From Brevundimonas nasdae (lineage in GTDB: Bacteria; Pseudomonadota; Alphaproteobacteria; Caulobacterales; Caulobacteraceae), in NCBI RefSeq assembly GCF_016654005.1, contig NZ_JAEPWN010000003.1:124001-188000 (forward strand): a DNA stretch of 64,000 nucleotides. The letters run 5' to 3'. Positions 8,833 to 16,568 of the stretch are shown here, one piece after another. The notes beneath the pieces were generated by a model. The model saw only the letters and a program-made list of their open reading frames with translations, had not been told where the DNA came from and searched no databases. Numbering within the stretch: position 1 is the first letter of the stretch; each line of letters starts with the position of its first letter. The translations under genes and the position numbers were made by a program.

Positions 8833-9345
8833 ATGACCGACGCAACGCCGCCTGCCGAAACCCCCAACGGCGCCGACGCCCAACAGGGCCAGCCCGCCGG
8901 TCCCGGCTTCCGCATCCTGGCGCAATATGTCCGCGACTTCTCGTTCGAGAACCCGCGCGCCCCGGAATCCCTGCGCATCGACGGCAAGCCCGCCATCGAC
9001 CTGGGCGTCGAAATGGCCGCGCAGGGCCGCCCCGACGGCCTGTTCGAGCTGGATCTGAAACTGTCGATCAAGGCCTCGCACGAGAACCAGCCGGTCTTCC
9101 ACGTCGAACTGGTCTATGGCGGCCTGTTCCAGCTGGCCAATGTCCAGGAGCAGGACATCGAGCCGCTGCTGCTGATCGAATGCCCGCGCTACCTGTTCCC
9201 GTTCGCGCGCGAGATCGTCGCCCGCGCCACGGCGGACGGCGGCTTCTATCCGCCCTTCATGCTGGACCCGATCGATTTCGCGGCCATCTACATCGCCCGC
9301 CAGCAGCAGATCGCCCAACAGCCGCCGGCGACCGGCCAAGCTTAA
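8833..9345 (+). CDS. secB: Protein-export chaperone SecB
   Basis: Cytoplasmic tetrameric chaperone that holds preproteins unfolded and delivers them to SecA. The 170 residues show the family core: [22 protein letters not shown] (about 30-51), the long beta-strand region ending [13 protein letters not shown], and the C-terminal [40 protein letters not shown]. The N-terminal Pro/Ala-rich extension is common in alphaproteobacteria. The start at 8833 is chosen because residues encoded upstream (from 8770) look like leader sequence. The gene lies 3' to 3' with dnaQ, with a repeat element between them. Confidence 0.95.
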   Translation: MTDATPPAETPNGADAQQGQPAGPGFRILAQYVRDFSFENPRAPESLRIDGKPAIDLGVEMAAQGRPDGLFELDLKLSIKASHENQPVFHVELVYGGLFQLANVQEQDIEPLLLIECPRYLFPFAREIVARATADGGFYPPFMLDPIDFAAIYIARQQQIAQQPPATGQA

Positions 9346-9369
9346 GCTCAGCCACCCTCCCCAGTCTCT

Positions 9370-9547
9370 AGGCTCAATCGACATTGAGCCAGAAACCGTC
9401 ATTCCGGGGCGTAAGGACGAACCCGGACCCGAAGGGCGGCGCGCAGCAGCCAACCCAGACGTTCATATCAAGCGTCGAATGCGTCCAGCAGCAGGACTGT
9501 AGTCCTGGGTTCCGGGTTCTTCGCTTCGCTCAGCCCCGGAATGACGG
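9370..9547. repeat. Palindromic intergenic repeat, family A, copy 1
   Basis: The element starts with a small hairpin (GGCTCAAT-cgac-ATTGAGCC, 9371-9390). It then has 15-bp inverted ends CCGTCATTCCGGGGC (9396-9410) and GCCCCGGAATGACGG (9533-9547). Inner arms (GACGAACCCGGA near the left, CCTGGGTTCCGGGTTCTTCG near the right) are also partly complementary. A second copy with the same order of parts is at 31864-32019. Both sit between convergent genes. It encodes nothing and looks like a REP/MITE-type dispersed element. Confidence 0.8.
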
Positions 9548-9562
9548 GTTAAAACGCGACCA

Positions 9563-9582
9563 CCCTCCCCGGACGGGGAGGG
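9563..9582. repeat. GC hairpin repeat, family B, copy 1
   Basis: CCCTCCCC-ggac-GGGGAGGG, an 8-bp perfect stem followed by A6 on the plus strand. It lies just after the dnaQ stop on the opposite strand and resembles the hairpins at 18318 and 53458. It may help terminate dnaQ or secB transcripts. Confidence 0.55.
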
Positions 9583-9591
9583 AAAAAACGG

Positions 9592-10320
9592 TCAGTTCGC
9601 CTCTTCTGTTTCGGCGATCGTGACGCCGTAACGGGCCCACAGGCTGTGGTCCTTCAGCACCGAACGCAGGAAGGCGGCGTGGGCCTCATGCTCCTGCGGC
9701 GTCGAACGGGGCGCCAGCGGGTGCGGGCGCGCGCCGTAAACCGTCAGTTCGATGGCTCCGCCCGGTCCCTTGCCGCGCGGGCCGGACGACAGGTCCAGAA
9801 CCCGCTCCTTGCCGCCGCGCAGCTCCAGATAGACCTCGGCCAGCAGGCGGGCGTCGATCAGGGCGCCGTGCAGGGTCCGTTCGACCAGCGACACCTTGAA
9901 GCGTTTGCACAGGGCGTCCAGCGAGTTGGGCATGCCCGGAAACCGCGTCTGGGCCAGTTTCAGCGTATCGATCCAGCGCGGCTCGCCCGTGATTTGGCGC
10001 CCGGCGCGGTTCAGCTCGAAGTCGATGAAGTTGCGGTCGAAATTGGCGTTGTGGGCGATCAGTTGCGCGTCGCCGATGAACTCGAACAGATCATCCACGA
10101 TCTCGGCGAACTTGGGCGCGTCCTTGACCTTTTCGTCGGTGATGCCGTGAACGCGGATGGCGTCTTCCGGGATCAAGCGCTCGGGATTGACGAACCGGTG
10201 GAAGGTGCGGCCGGTCGGCAAGAGGTCCAGCAGTTCGATGCAGCCGACCTCGACCAGCCGGTCGCCCGTCTTGGGGTCAAACCCGGTGGTTTCCGTATCA
10301 AGGACAATCTCGCGCGCCAT
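9592..10320 (-). CDS. dnaQ: DNA polymerase III epsilon subunit (3'-5' proofreading exonuclease)
   Basis: Proofreads for the replicative polymerase. The 242 residues match E. coli epsilon in length. ExoI is LDTETTGFD with Asp8 and Glu10, ExoII is AHNANFDRNFID with Asp95, and ExoIII-epsilon is HGALIDARLL with His151 and Asp156, so the DEDDh catalytic set is complete. The C-terminal tail that binds the alpha subunit follows. Last gene of the minus-strand operon that starts at the replication origin; it begins six bases after the coaE stop. Confidence 0.95.
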   Translation of the reverse strand: MAREIVLDTETTGFDPKTGDRLVEVGCIELLDLLPTGRTFHRFVNPERLIPEDAIRVHGITDEKVKDAPKFAEIVDDLFEFIGDAQLIAHNANFDRNFIDFELNRAGRQITGEPRWIDTLKLAQTRFPGMPNSLDALCKRFKVSLVERTLHGALIDARLLAEVYLELRGGKERVLDLSSGPRGKGPGGAIELTVYGARPHPLAPRSTPQEHEAHAAFLRSVLKDHSLWARYGVTIAETEEAN

Positions 10321-10326
10321 GCGCCC

Positions 10327-10977
10327 TTAATGGGGTCGTTCGCCGGATTGCGAAAGTCTGGCGGCGTCGCGACGCGGAGATATCCACGCCGGATCCAACA
10401 CGGCGGCGACGATGGCCTCCACCTCGGCGCGGGCGGCGTCGAGACCATGGCCGGTGTCGACGATGAAGTCGGCGCGGGCGCGTTTTTCGGCGTCCGGCGT
10501 TTGGCGGGCCAGAATGGCCTCGAACCTTTCGCGCGTCATGCCGGGGCGGGCCAGGACGCGGGCGGCCTGAACCTCGGCGTCGGCGCTGACGACCACCACG
10601 GCGTCCACGCTGCGGTCGCCGCCGGTTTCGAACAGCAGGGGGATGTCCAGCACGCCCAGCCGGACGCCCGCCGCCCGTGCGGCGTCCAGATCCGCCTGGC
10701 GTCCCTGGGCGACCAGAGGATGGACGATGGCCTCCAGAGTCTTGAACGCCGTCTCGTCACGGCCCAGCGCCTCGGCCAGGCGCGTGCGGTCCACGGCTCC
10801 GTCCACGACCACGCCGGGAAAGGCCTGTCCGACCGGCCCGACCGCCGCCCCGCCCTTGGCGTACAGCCGATGCACGGCCTCGTCGGCGTTCCAGATCACC
10901 GCCCCCAGATCGGCGAACATGGCCGTCGTCGTCGACTTGCCCATGCCGATGGAGCCGGTCAGGCCCAGCAGGATCAT
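10327..10977 (-). CDS. coaE: Dephospho-CoA kinase
   Basis: Performs the last step of coenzyme A synthesis, phosphorylating the 3'-OH of dephospho-CoA. The P-loop GSIGMGKST is at residues 8-16, followed by the family pattern [16 protein letters not shown] and [11 protein letters not shown]. The 216-residue product starts at the ATG at 10977, which overlaps the aroE stop (ATGA). The longer open frame extending into aroE is rejected because homology starts at MILLGLTGS. Part of the ppsR-like-maf-aroE-coaE-dnaQ operon. Confidence 0.95.
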   Translation of the reverse strand: MILLGLTGSIGMGKSTTTAMFADLGAVIWNADEAVHRLYAKGGAAVGPVGQAFPGVVVDGAVDRTRLAEALGRDETAFKTLEAIVHPLVAQGRQADLDAARAAGVRLGVLDIPLLFETGGDRSVDAVVVVSADAEVQAARVLARPGMTRERFEAILARQTPDAEKRARADFIVDTGHGLDAARAEVEAIVAAVLDPAWISPRRDAARLSQSGERPH

Positions 10978-11807
10978 GCGGCCGCCTCGACCAGATGCGC
11001 CATCAGCAGGGCGCGCAGGTCCAGCGGCGGGGGCGGGCGGCGGAAGATGGCCTCGAACGACGGCGCCGCCTGTCCGATCAGCATGGCCAGACCATCCACG
11101 GTGGTCAGACCCCGCGCCCGCGCCTCGATCAGGAAGGGCGTCCACAGCGGCTTGTAGGTCATGTCCATGATCACGGTTCCGGGCGCGATCTGGTCGAAGT
11201 CCACATCGGGCTGAACGCTGAGCGCATTGACGACAAGAGCCGCGCCGTCGAACGCTTCCGCCGCCTGCATCACCCGCACCGACGGTCCCAGATCGGCGGC
11301 CAGGGCCTCGGCCCGGTCACGCGAGCGGTTGACGATCCGCACCTCGGCGCCCGCCTCGACCAGAACGCCCGATCCGGCCCGCGCCGCGCCGCCCGCGCCC
11401 AGAATGACGACTGGCTTGCCGCCCACATCCAGATCCGGCGCCTGCTCTTTCAGCCCCAGCATCAGTCCGATCCCGTCCGAACTGTCGCCCAGCACCCGGC
11501 CGTCGACGAATTTCAGGATGTTGGACGAGGAGGTCAGTTTCGATGCGGGCGACACCTCGTCGGCCAGGGCGAACGCCTGCTCCTTGAACGGCGAGGTGAC
11601 GTTCAGTCCCGAGATCAGGCCCGCGCGACCCGCCGCGACCAGGGCCTCGAACCCCGCCGCATCGACCGGCGCGAACGGCAGATAGGCGCCGTCGATCCCG
11701 CCCGCCGTCAGCCAGGCGTTGTGGATGATGGGGCTGAGCGAATGGGCCACCGGCTGCCCGGCGATGCCGCCCAGCAGGGCCGCGCCCGTGATGATCTGTC
11801 TGCTCAT
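10974..11807 (-). CDS. aroE: Shikimate dehydrogenase
   Basis: Reduces 3-dehydroshikimate to shikimate with NADPH in aromatic amino-acid synthesis. The substrate-binding part shows [12 protein letters not shown] and [11 protein letters not shown], the latter with the catalytic Lys. The NADP Rossmann motif is [26 protein letters not shown]. At 277 residues it has normal length. The start is the ATG at 11807, overlapping the maf stop as ATGA, and the stop overlaps the coaE start in the same way, so translation is coupled on both sides. Confidence 0.95.
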   Translation of the reverse strand: MSRQIITGAALLGGIAGQPVAHSLSPIIHNAWLTAGGIDGAYLPFAPVDAAGFEALVAAGRAGLISGLNVTSPFKEQAFALADEVSPASKLTSSSNILKFVDGRVLGDSSDGIGLMLGLKEQAPDLDVGGKPVVILGAGGAARAGSGVLVEAGAEVRIVNRSRDRAEALAADLGPSVRVMQAAEAFDGAALVVNALSVQPDVDFDQIAPGTVIMDMTYKPLWTPFLIEARARGLTTVDGLAMLIGQAAPSFEAIFRRPPPPLDLRALLMAHLVEAAA

Positions 11808-12400
11808 GCCGCCAGAACCCCCGCGCGACGCAACTCGGCCAAGACCGGCCACAGGGGCAGGCCCAGAACGGTGAAATAGTCGCCGTCCACCGCCTCGAAC
11901 AGCTGCGACCCCAGCCCCTCCAGCCGGTAGGAGCCGACGCAGGTCAGCAACACCTCGCCCTCCGCCGCCAGATAGGCGTCGAGGAAGGCGTCCGAGAAAT
12001 CCCGCATCCGCATCTGCACCGTGTCCACGCCGGACCAGACCACTTGTCCCTTGACCGCCAGGGCCGCGCCGGAATGCAGATGATGGGTCTTGCCGCGCAT
12101 GGACTTCAGCCGCGCGCGCGCCCCCTCCAGCGTCTTGGCCTTGGAGATCAGGCCGCCGTCAAAGGCCAGGGTCTGGTCCGAGCCCAGCACCCAGGCGGCC
12201 TCGTCATCGCGCGACACGGCCAGGGCCTTGGCCTCGGCCAGCCGCACCGCCAGGGCCGCCGCATCCAGATCGCCCGAACGGGCCTTGATCGCGTCCTCGT
12301 CAACGCCCGCGACCCGGACCTCGAACGCGACCCCGGCGTTCTCCAGCATGGCGCGGCGTGCGGCGCTCTTGGACGCCAGCACCAGTTTTTCCTTACTCAC
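11804..12400 (-). CDS. maf: Maf family nucleotide pyrophosphatase
   Basis: A house-cleaning hydrolase for non-canonical or methylated nucleoside triphosphates, also implicated in septum control. The N-terminal signature LASKSAARRAMLENAGVAFEV and the internal GSDQTL are diagnostic. There are 198 residues. The start codon is GTG at 12400, and its GTGA overlaps the stop of the upstream phosphotransferase gene, supporting this start. Confidence 0.92.
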   Translation of the reverse strand: MSKEKLVLASKSAARRAMLENAGVAFEVRVAGVDEDAIKARSGDLDAAALAVRLAEAKALAVSRDDEAAWVLGSDQTLAFDGGLISKAKTLEGARARLKSMRGKTHHLHSGAALAVKGQVVWSGVDTVQMRMRDFSDAFLDAYLAAEGEVLLTCVGSYRLEGLGSQLFEAVDGDYFTVLGLPLWPVLAELRRAGVLAA

Positions 12401-13257
12401 CAGGTAGTCCCGATCCTGTGGTTGCGATGCTCGCTGAGCAGATTGGTGATGGCCGCCGCCGTCTCCTCGACCGAGCGGCGGGTCACGTCGATGGTGGGCC
12501 AGCCGCGCCGTTCGAAGGCGCGCCGCGCCTTGATCGTCTCGTCCCTGACCGCGTCCTGATCCGTATAGGACGAGGTCTGATTGGCGTTCAGATTGTCGAT
12601 GCGGTTCCTGCGGATCTGGATCAGCCGGTCAGGCGACACCGTCAGGCCGATGACCAGCGGCTTCTTCAACTGGGTCAGACGCTCGCCGTCCTCCTGTCCC
12701 GGCACCAGCGGCACATTGGCCGCCCGGATGCCCCGATGCGCCAGATAGATGCAGGTCGGTGTCTTGGACGTCCGGCTGACGCCGCACAGCACCACGTCCG
12801 CGCCTTCCAGCTGCTCCAGCGTGCCTTGCCCGTCGTCATAGGCCATGGCGAAGTCCAGGGCCGAGATCCGGTTGAAATAGTCGTGGTCGAGGGTGTGCTG
12901 GGCGCCAACGCGCGACGACAGCGCCGCGCCCAGATAGCGCGACATGGCCCCGACCAGCGGGTCCAGCGCCCCGATCTGCGGCATGTCCAGCCGACGGCAG
13001 CCTTCCTCCAGCTGTTCGCGCAGCTCGCGGTCCACAAGCGTGTGCAGAACCACGCCCGGCGCCGAAGCCACTTCCTCCAGCACCCGGTCCATCTGTTTGG
13101 CCGACCGCACCAGGGCATAGATGTGCTCGATCGGAATGACGCCGTCGAAACGGGCCGTCACCGCCTTGGCCATGGCGTTCAGGGTCTCGCCGGTCGAGTC
13201 CGACACCAGATGGACGTGGAAATAGGTCGCCAGTCGATGGGGTCTTGAAGGGCTCAT
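12397..13257 (-). CDS. PPDK/PEP-synthase regulatory kinase-phosphorylase (DUF299)
   Basis: A bifunctional serine/threonine kinase and Pi-dependent phosphorylase that switches pyruvate phosphate dikinase or PEP synthase off and on, so it controls gluconeogenic PEP supply. The N-terminal HVHLVSDSTGETLNAMAKA (residues 14-32) and the P-loop GVSRTSKTP (159-167) are the DUF299 hallmarks. There are 286 residues. It is the first gene left of the probable origin, the same position as the RP001 gene (CC_0001) of C. crescentus, and heads a five-gene operon. Which of the two target enzymes it acts on cannot be told from this window. Confidence 0.9.
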   Translation of the reverse strand: MSPSRPHRLATYFHVHLVSDSTGETLNAMAKAVTARFDGVIPIEHIYALVRSAKQMDRVLEEVASAPGVVLHTLVDRELREQLEEGCRRLDMPQIGALDPLVGAMSRYLGAALSSRVGAQHTLDHDYFNRISALDFAMAYDDGQGTLEQLEGADVVLCGVSRTSKTPTCIYLAHRGIRAANVPLVPGQEDGERLTQLKKPLVIGLTVSPDRLIQIRRNRIDNLNANQTSSYTDQDAVRDETIKARRAFERRGWPTIDVTRRSVEETAAAITNLLSEHRNHRIGTTW

Positions 13258-13446
13258 TCAATCAGTCCCGGCAAACAGTCCGACCTGGGGCCGGTCCCTG
13301 TGGAAAGGGTGGGGGCGATCCGGCGTCATCCGGGCGCCATTCTCCATAGCCGCTGATCCTTCGGGCGGCGAGCGTGGATGATGGTGGGTGATCTCATGGC
13401 TTGGCGCCCCATTCATCCCAAGGCGGATATCCGGTTTCCCCTCGAT

Positions 13447-13455
13447 TGTGGAAAA
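13447..13455 (-). promoter_or_regulatory. DnaA box
   Basis: Read on the minus strand this is TTTTCCACA, eight of nine positions of TTATCCACA. Weaker boxes on the same strand (seven of nine) are at 13299-13307 and 13591-13599. Confidence 0.5.
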
Positions 13456-13465
13456 CCTAATGAGA

Positions 13466-13483
13466 GGTTAACGGCCCTTAACC
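13466..13483. promoter_or_regulatory. TTAA inverted repeat in origin, possible CtrA-type site
   Basis: GGTTAA-cggccc-TTAACC is perfectly symmetric. Both arms contain the TTAA half-site of CtrA, but the spacing is six rather than the standard seven bases, so binding is uncertain. Confidence 0.4.
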
Positions 13484-13519
13484 GCGTTCACAGGCTGGCG
13501 TCCTGCAAAGCCTGGGAAA

Positions 13520-13534
13520 TTAAGACCTTGTTAA
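13520..13534 (+). promoter_or_regulatory. CtrA binding site in origin
   Basis: TTAAGACCTTGTTAA is an exact TTAA-N7-TTAA match. In Caulobacter, CtrA~P bound at Cori silences initiation in swarmer cells. The site ends three bases before a DnaA box, which suggests competition between CtrA and DnaA. Confidence 0.75.
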
Positions 13535-13537
13535 GGA

Positions 13538-13546
13538 TTATCCACC
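13538..13546 (+). promoter_or_regulatory. DnaA box
   Basis: TTATCCACC, eight of nine positions of the high-affinity consensus TTATCCACA, directly beside the CtrA site. Confidence 0.65.
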
Positions 13547-13660
13547 GTCGGGATAGCGTTGGTCTGCATCCCCGTTAAGTATTTTCGGCGCGTGGATATC
13601 CGCTTTTGTTCCGTGGGCGACGTGTGAGTCTTCCCCGGGTTTCCACGGCCCTACCTGCCT

Positions 13661-13693
13661 CTACGAATCTTTTAATTCTTATTTTGATTAGGG
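13661..13693. other. A+T-rich stretch of the origin
   Basis: About three quarters A+T in an otherwise GC-rich sequence (core TTTTAATTCTTATTTTGATT). It is a candidate duplex-unwinding region and also lies where the hemE promoter would be. It contains a GAATC CcrM site. Confidence 0.5.
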
Positions 13694-13730
13694 ATTGAGA
13701 GCAGGGGGCTGTGACCTTAATCGTCCAGGC

Positions 13731-14789
13731 ATGACCGATCAGACCCAGACACACGACCAGACGCCCCTGATGATCCGGGCTCTCCGGGGAGAGACTCTGG
13801 ACCGTCCGCCGGTCTGGTTCATGCGCCAGGCGGGACGTTACCTGCCCGAGTATCGCAAGCTCCGATCCGAAGCGCCCGACTTCATCGCCTTCTGCCTGAA
13901 CCCCGAGATGGCGGCCGAGGCGACGCTGCAGCCGATGCGTCGGTTCGGGTTCGACGCGGCCATCGTCTTTGCCGACATTCTGCTGATCCCGCGCGCTCTG
14001 GGTCAGGACGTCTGGTTCGAGACGGGCGAGGGACCCAGGCTGGGCGAAATGCCGATCCCCGGCCGGATGGCGGAACTGGCGCCGTCGGCGGGTGAACATC
14101 TGTCCGCCGTGGGCGAGACCCTGTCCATCGTACGTGCGGCGCTGGAGCCGGAACGCGCCCTGATCGGGTTCGCAGGCGCGCCCTGGACAGTGGCGACCTA
14201 TATGCTGGACGGGGAACACCGCACCATCGGCAAGGGCGAACGCGCCCAGGCCCGCACCTACGCCTACGCCGATCCGAAACGGGTCGATGAGACGCTGGAG
14301 GTTCTGGTCGAGGCCAGCGCCCGTTATCTGAAGATGCAGGCCGACAGCGGCGCCCAGGTGCTCAAGATTTTCGAAAGCTGGGCCGAAGGGCTCCCCGACG
14401 ATCTGTTCGAGCGTCTGGTTCTGAAGCCCCACCAGGCGCTTGTGAAGCGCACGCGGGAGCTTGGGGTCACCGTCCCCTTGATCGGCTTCCCACGGGGCTC
14501 TGCGGCGCTTGCAGAGCGATATGCGGAACAGGTTGAGGTGGACGCCGTCGCCCTCGACACCGCCTGTCCTCTGGAGGTCGGCAAACGGGTGCAGCAGATC
14601 AAGCCGATCCAGGGCGCGCTCGACCCGCTTCTGCTGCGCGCCGGCGGCGAGATGTTGGACCGCCGCGTCGATCAGCTGCTGGAGGCCTGGGGGCAGGGGC
14701 CGTGGATCTTCAACCTGGGCCACGGCATCCTGCCGGACGTGCCGATCAGCCATGTCGAACAGGTGCTGAAACGGATCGGCGCGCAATGA
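13731..14789 (+). CDS. hemE: Uroporphyrinogen decarboxylase
   Basis: Decarboxylates the four acetates of uroporphyrinogen III to give coproporphyrinogen III in heme synthesis; cytosolic. The signature RPPVWFMRQAGRYLPEYR is near residues 22-39, and GFAGAPWTVATYMLDG and the C-terminal FNLGHGILPDVPISHVEQVL are also typical. There are 352 residues. The ATG at 13731 is chosen over an upstream TTG (13695) because homology starts there. It is the first gene right of the probable origin; in Caulobacter the hemE promoter lies inside the origin. It overlaps hemH by four bases. Confidence 0.95.
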   Translation: MTDQTQTHDQTPLMIRALRGETLDRPPVWFMRQAGRYLPEYRKLRSEAPDFIAFCLNPEMAAEATLQPMRRFGFDAAIVFADILLIPRALGQDVWFETGEGPRLGEMPIPGRMAELAPSAGEHLSAVGETLSIVRAALEPERALIGFAGAPWTVATYMLDGEHRTIGKGERAQARTYAYADPKRVDETLEVLVEASARYLKMQADSGAQVLKIFESWAEGLPDDLFERLVLKPHQALVKRTRELGVTVPLIGFPRGSAALAERYAEQVEVDAVALDTACPLEVGKRVQQIKPIQGALDPLLLRAGGEMLDRRVDQLLEAWGQGPWIFNLGHGILPDVPISHVEQVLKRIGAQ

Positions 14790-15880
14790 GCGGTGCGGAC
14801 AGAGACGCAGGCGGGCTGAAGGGGCGGCGCATCGCCGTCGTCCTGTTCAATCTCGGCGGGCCGGACGATCAGGCCTCGGTCAAACCCTTCCTGTTCAACC
14901 TGTTCAACGACCCGGCCATCATCGGCCTGCCGGGGCTGGCGCGCACGCCTCTGGCCCGTCTGATCTCCAGCCGTCGCGAGGCGGCGGCCCAGGCCAACTA
15001 TCGTCTGATGGGCGGCGGTTCGCCCCTGTTGCCGGAAACCCGCAGGCAGGCGCAGGCGCTGGAGGCGGTGCTGAACGACCGGCTGGCGGACGACGAGGTC
15101 CGCGTCTTCATCGCCATGCGCTACTGGCATCCCCTGACCCAGGAGACGGCGGCCGATGTCGCGGTCTATGGGCCGGACGAAGTGATCCTGCTGCCGCTCT
15201 ATCCGCAGTATTCGACCACGACGACCCAGTCCTCGCTGAAGGAATGGAACGCCGTCTATGCCGGTTCGGGCGTCAGCCGCGCCGTCTGCTGCTATCCTGA
15301 TGCGCCCGGCTGGATCGAGGCTCAGGCCGATGGCGTCTGCGAAAAGCTGGATGCGGCTGGCGATGCGCCGGTGCGGGTCCTGTTCTCGGCCCACGGCATC
15401 CCCGAGAAGCTAGTGACCGGCAAGGGCGACCCCTATCAGGAGCAGGTCGAGACGACCGTCGCCGCGGTCGTCGCCGCCGTAGAGGCGCGGCGCGGGCCGA
15501 TCGACCACGCCATCTGTTATCAGAGCCGCGTCGGGCCGATGAAATGGCTGGGCCCTTCGACGCCCGAGGCCATCGAGGCGGCGGGGCGTGACGGTCTGGG
15601 CGTGGTGGTGGTTCCCACCGCCTTCGTCTCCGAACATATCGAGACCCTGGTCGAGCTGGATATCGAATATGCCGAACTGGCCCATGAAAAAGGCGCCAGT
15701 CCCTATCTGCGGGCGCCCGCCGTCGGAATCGGCGCCCCCTTCATCGGCGCCCTGGCGGATGCGGCGCTCGACGCCTTAGATCGCAGCGGCGTCGCCCCTT
15801 TCGGCCCGGGCTGCAAGGCCAGGTGGAAATCCTGCCCGCGCGGGGACGCCGGGACCTGTAGTGCGAGGACCGCAGCATGA
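14786..15880 (+). CDS. hemH: Ferrochelatase
   Basis: Inserts Fe2+ into protoporphyrin IX, the last step of protoheme synthesis. The 364 residues show AVVLFNLGGPDDQASVKPFLFNLF near the N-terminus, the catalytic histidine region FSAHGIPEKLV, and CYQSRVGPMKWLGPST. The ATG lies in ATGA with the hemE stop. The C-terminus has four Cys (CKARWKSCPRGDAGTCS), which could be a metal-binding tail. Followed by hemJ, again with an ATGA overlap, so three late heme enzymes are translationally coupled. Confidence 0.95.
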   Translation: MSGADRDAGGLKGRRIAVVLFNLGGPDDQASVKPFLFNLFNDPAIIGLPGLARTPLARLISSRREAAAQANYRLMGGGSPLLPETRRQAQALEAVLNDRLADDEVRVFIAMRYWHPLTQETAADVAVYGPDEVILLPLYPQYSTTTTQSSLKEWNAVYAGSGVSRAVCCYPDAPGWIEAQADGVCEKLDAAGDAPVRVLFSAHGIPEKLVTGKGDPYQEQVETTVAAVVAAVEARRGPIDHAICYQSRVGPMKWLGPSTPEAIEAAGRDGLGVVVVPTAFVSEHIETLVELDIEYAELAHEKGASPYLRAPAVGIGAPFIGALADAALDALDRSGVAPFGPGCKARWKSCPRGDAGTCSARTAA

Positions 15881-16347
15881 ACGCCTATGATCTGGTCCGG
15901 GGCCTGCACATTCTGGCGGTGATCGCCTGGATGGCGGGGATGCTGTTCCTGCCGCGCCTCTATGCCTATGACGCCGAACAGAACGCAAAGCCCGAGCCGC
16001 TGAAAAGCGAGATGCAGGCCCTGTTGCGCACCTGGCAGACGCGCCTGCTGCGCATCATCCTGAACCCGGCCATGATCCTGGCCCTGATCTTCGGCGTCTG
16101 GCTGTTCTGGCTCAGAAGCGGGCAGGGCGCGGACTGGTCCTTCGCGCATCAGCCGTGGATGATCACCAAGCTGATCGGCGTGGTCCTGCTGTTCGGCTGG
16201 CATGGCTTCCTGGCCGGGCAGCGCAAGAAGATCGCGGCGGGCACGTCCAAATACTCGGGCAGGTTCTGGCGCATGACGAACGAGATCCCCTTCGTTCTGG
16301 CGATCATCATGGTCCTGTCGGTGACGACGGAATGGACCCTGCGCTAG
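15877..16347 (+). CDS. hemJ: Protoporphyrinogen oxidase HemJ
   Basis: Integral membrane protein that oxidises protoporphyrinogen IX to protoporphyrin IX, feeding hemH. The 156 residues form about four hydrophobic helices. The conserved His (LVRGLHILAVIAWMAGMLFLPRLYAYD, His11) and the HQPWMITKLIGVVLLFGWHGF segment (about 90-110) are characteristic. Its place directly after hemE-hemH supports the role. The start overlaps the hemH stop. Confidence 0.9.
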   Translation: MNAYDLVRGLHILAVIAWMAGMLFLPRLYAYDAEQNAKPEPLKSEMQALLRTWQTRLLRIILNPAMILALIFGVWLFWLRSGQGADWSFAHQPWMITKLIGVVLLFGWHGFLAGQRKKIAAGTSKYSGRFWRMTNEIPFVLAIIMVLSVTTEWTLR

Positions 16348-16568
16348 GCAGGGTTCGGTTTCCTTAACCCCTCCGCTTGACCTGACCGCTCGCCTGTGGT
16401 TCCGCTGGCGGTGAACCGTTCGGCCCTGCTGGCGGTCCCTCTCTTTTTGCGACGCCTGCAGGTATCGACCAGCGGGAGCCCGCCGCACCTCCCTTCGGCC
16501 TTACGGCCAGACATTCCCAGAGACCTGACGCCGCAGCCCTTTGCTGTGCGCGACTGCGAGCCTGCATC

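Larger units (their letters stand above)
13258..13730. other. Probable chromosomal replication origin (Cori type)
   Basis: This 473-base gap between the DUF299 gene and hemE is the location of Cori in C. crescentus. It holds a perfect CtrA site (13520-13534), several near-consensus DnaA boxes, a GGTTAA-N6-TTAACC inverted repeat, two GANTC (CcrM) sites (13626-13630, 13665-13669) and an A+T-rich stretch (13661-13693) next to hemE. Genes run away from it on both sides, as expected for leading-strand coding. The short open frames inside it look spurious. Function is inferred from synteny and motifs; no GC-skew calculation was run. Confidence 0.8.

Noticed and set aside
13378..13578. 66-residue open frame inside the origin region
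   Set aside because: No ribosome-binding site, no family resemblance, and it crosses the CtrA site and DnaA boxes.
16348..16568. Possible riboswitch or sRNA in the rho leader
   Set aside because: Only small hairpins (for example GGCCTTACGGCC) are visible; no terminator or recognised element.
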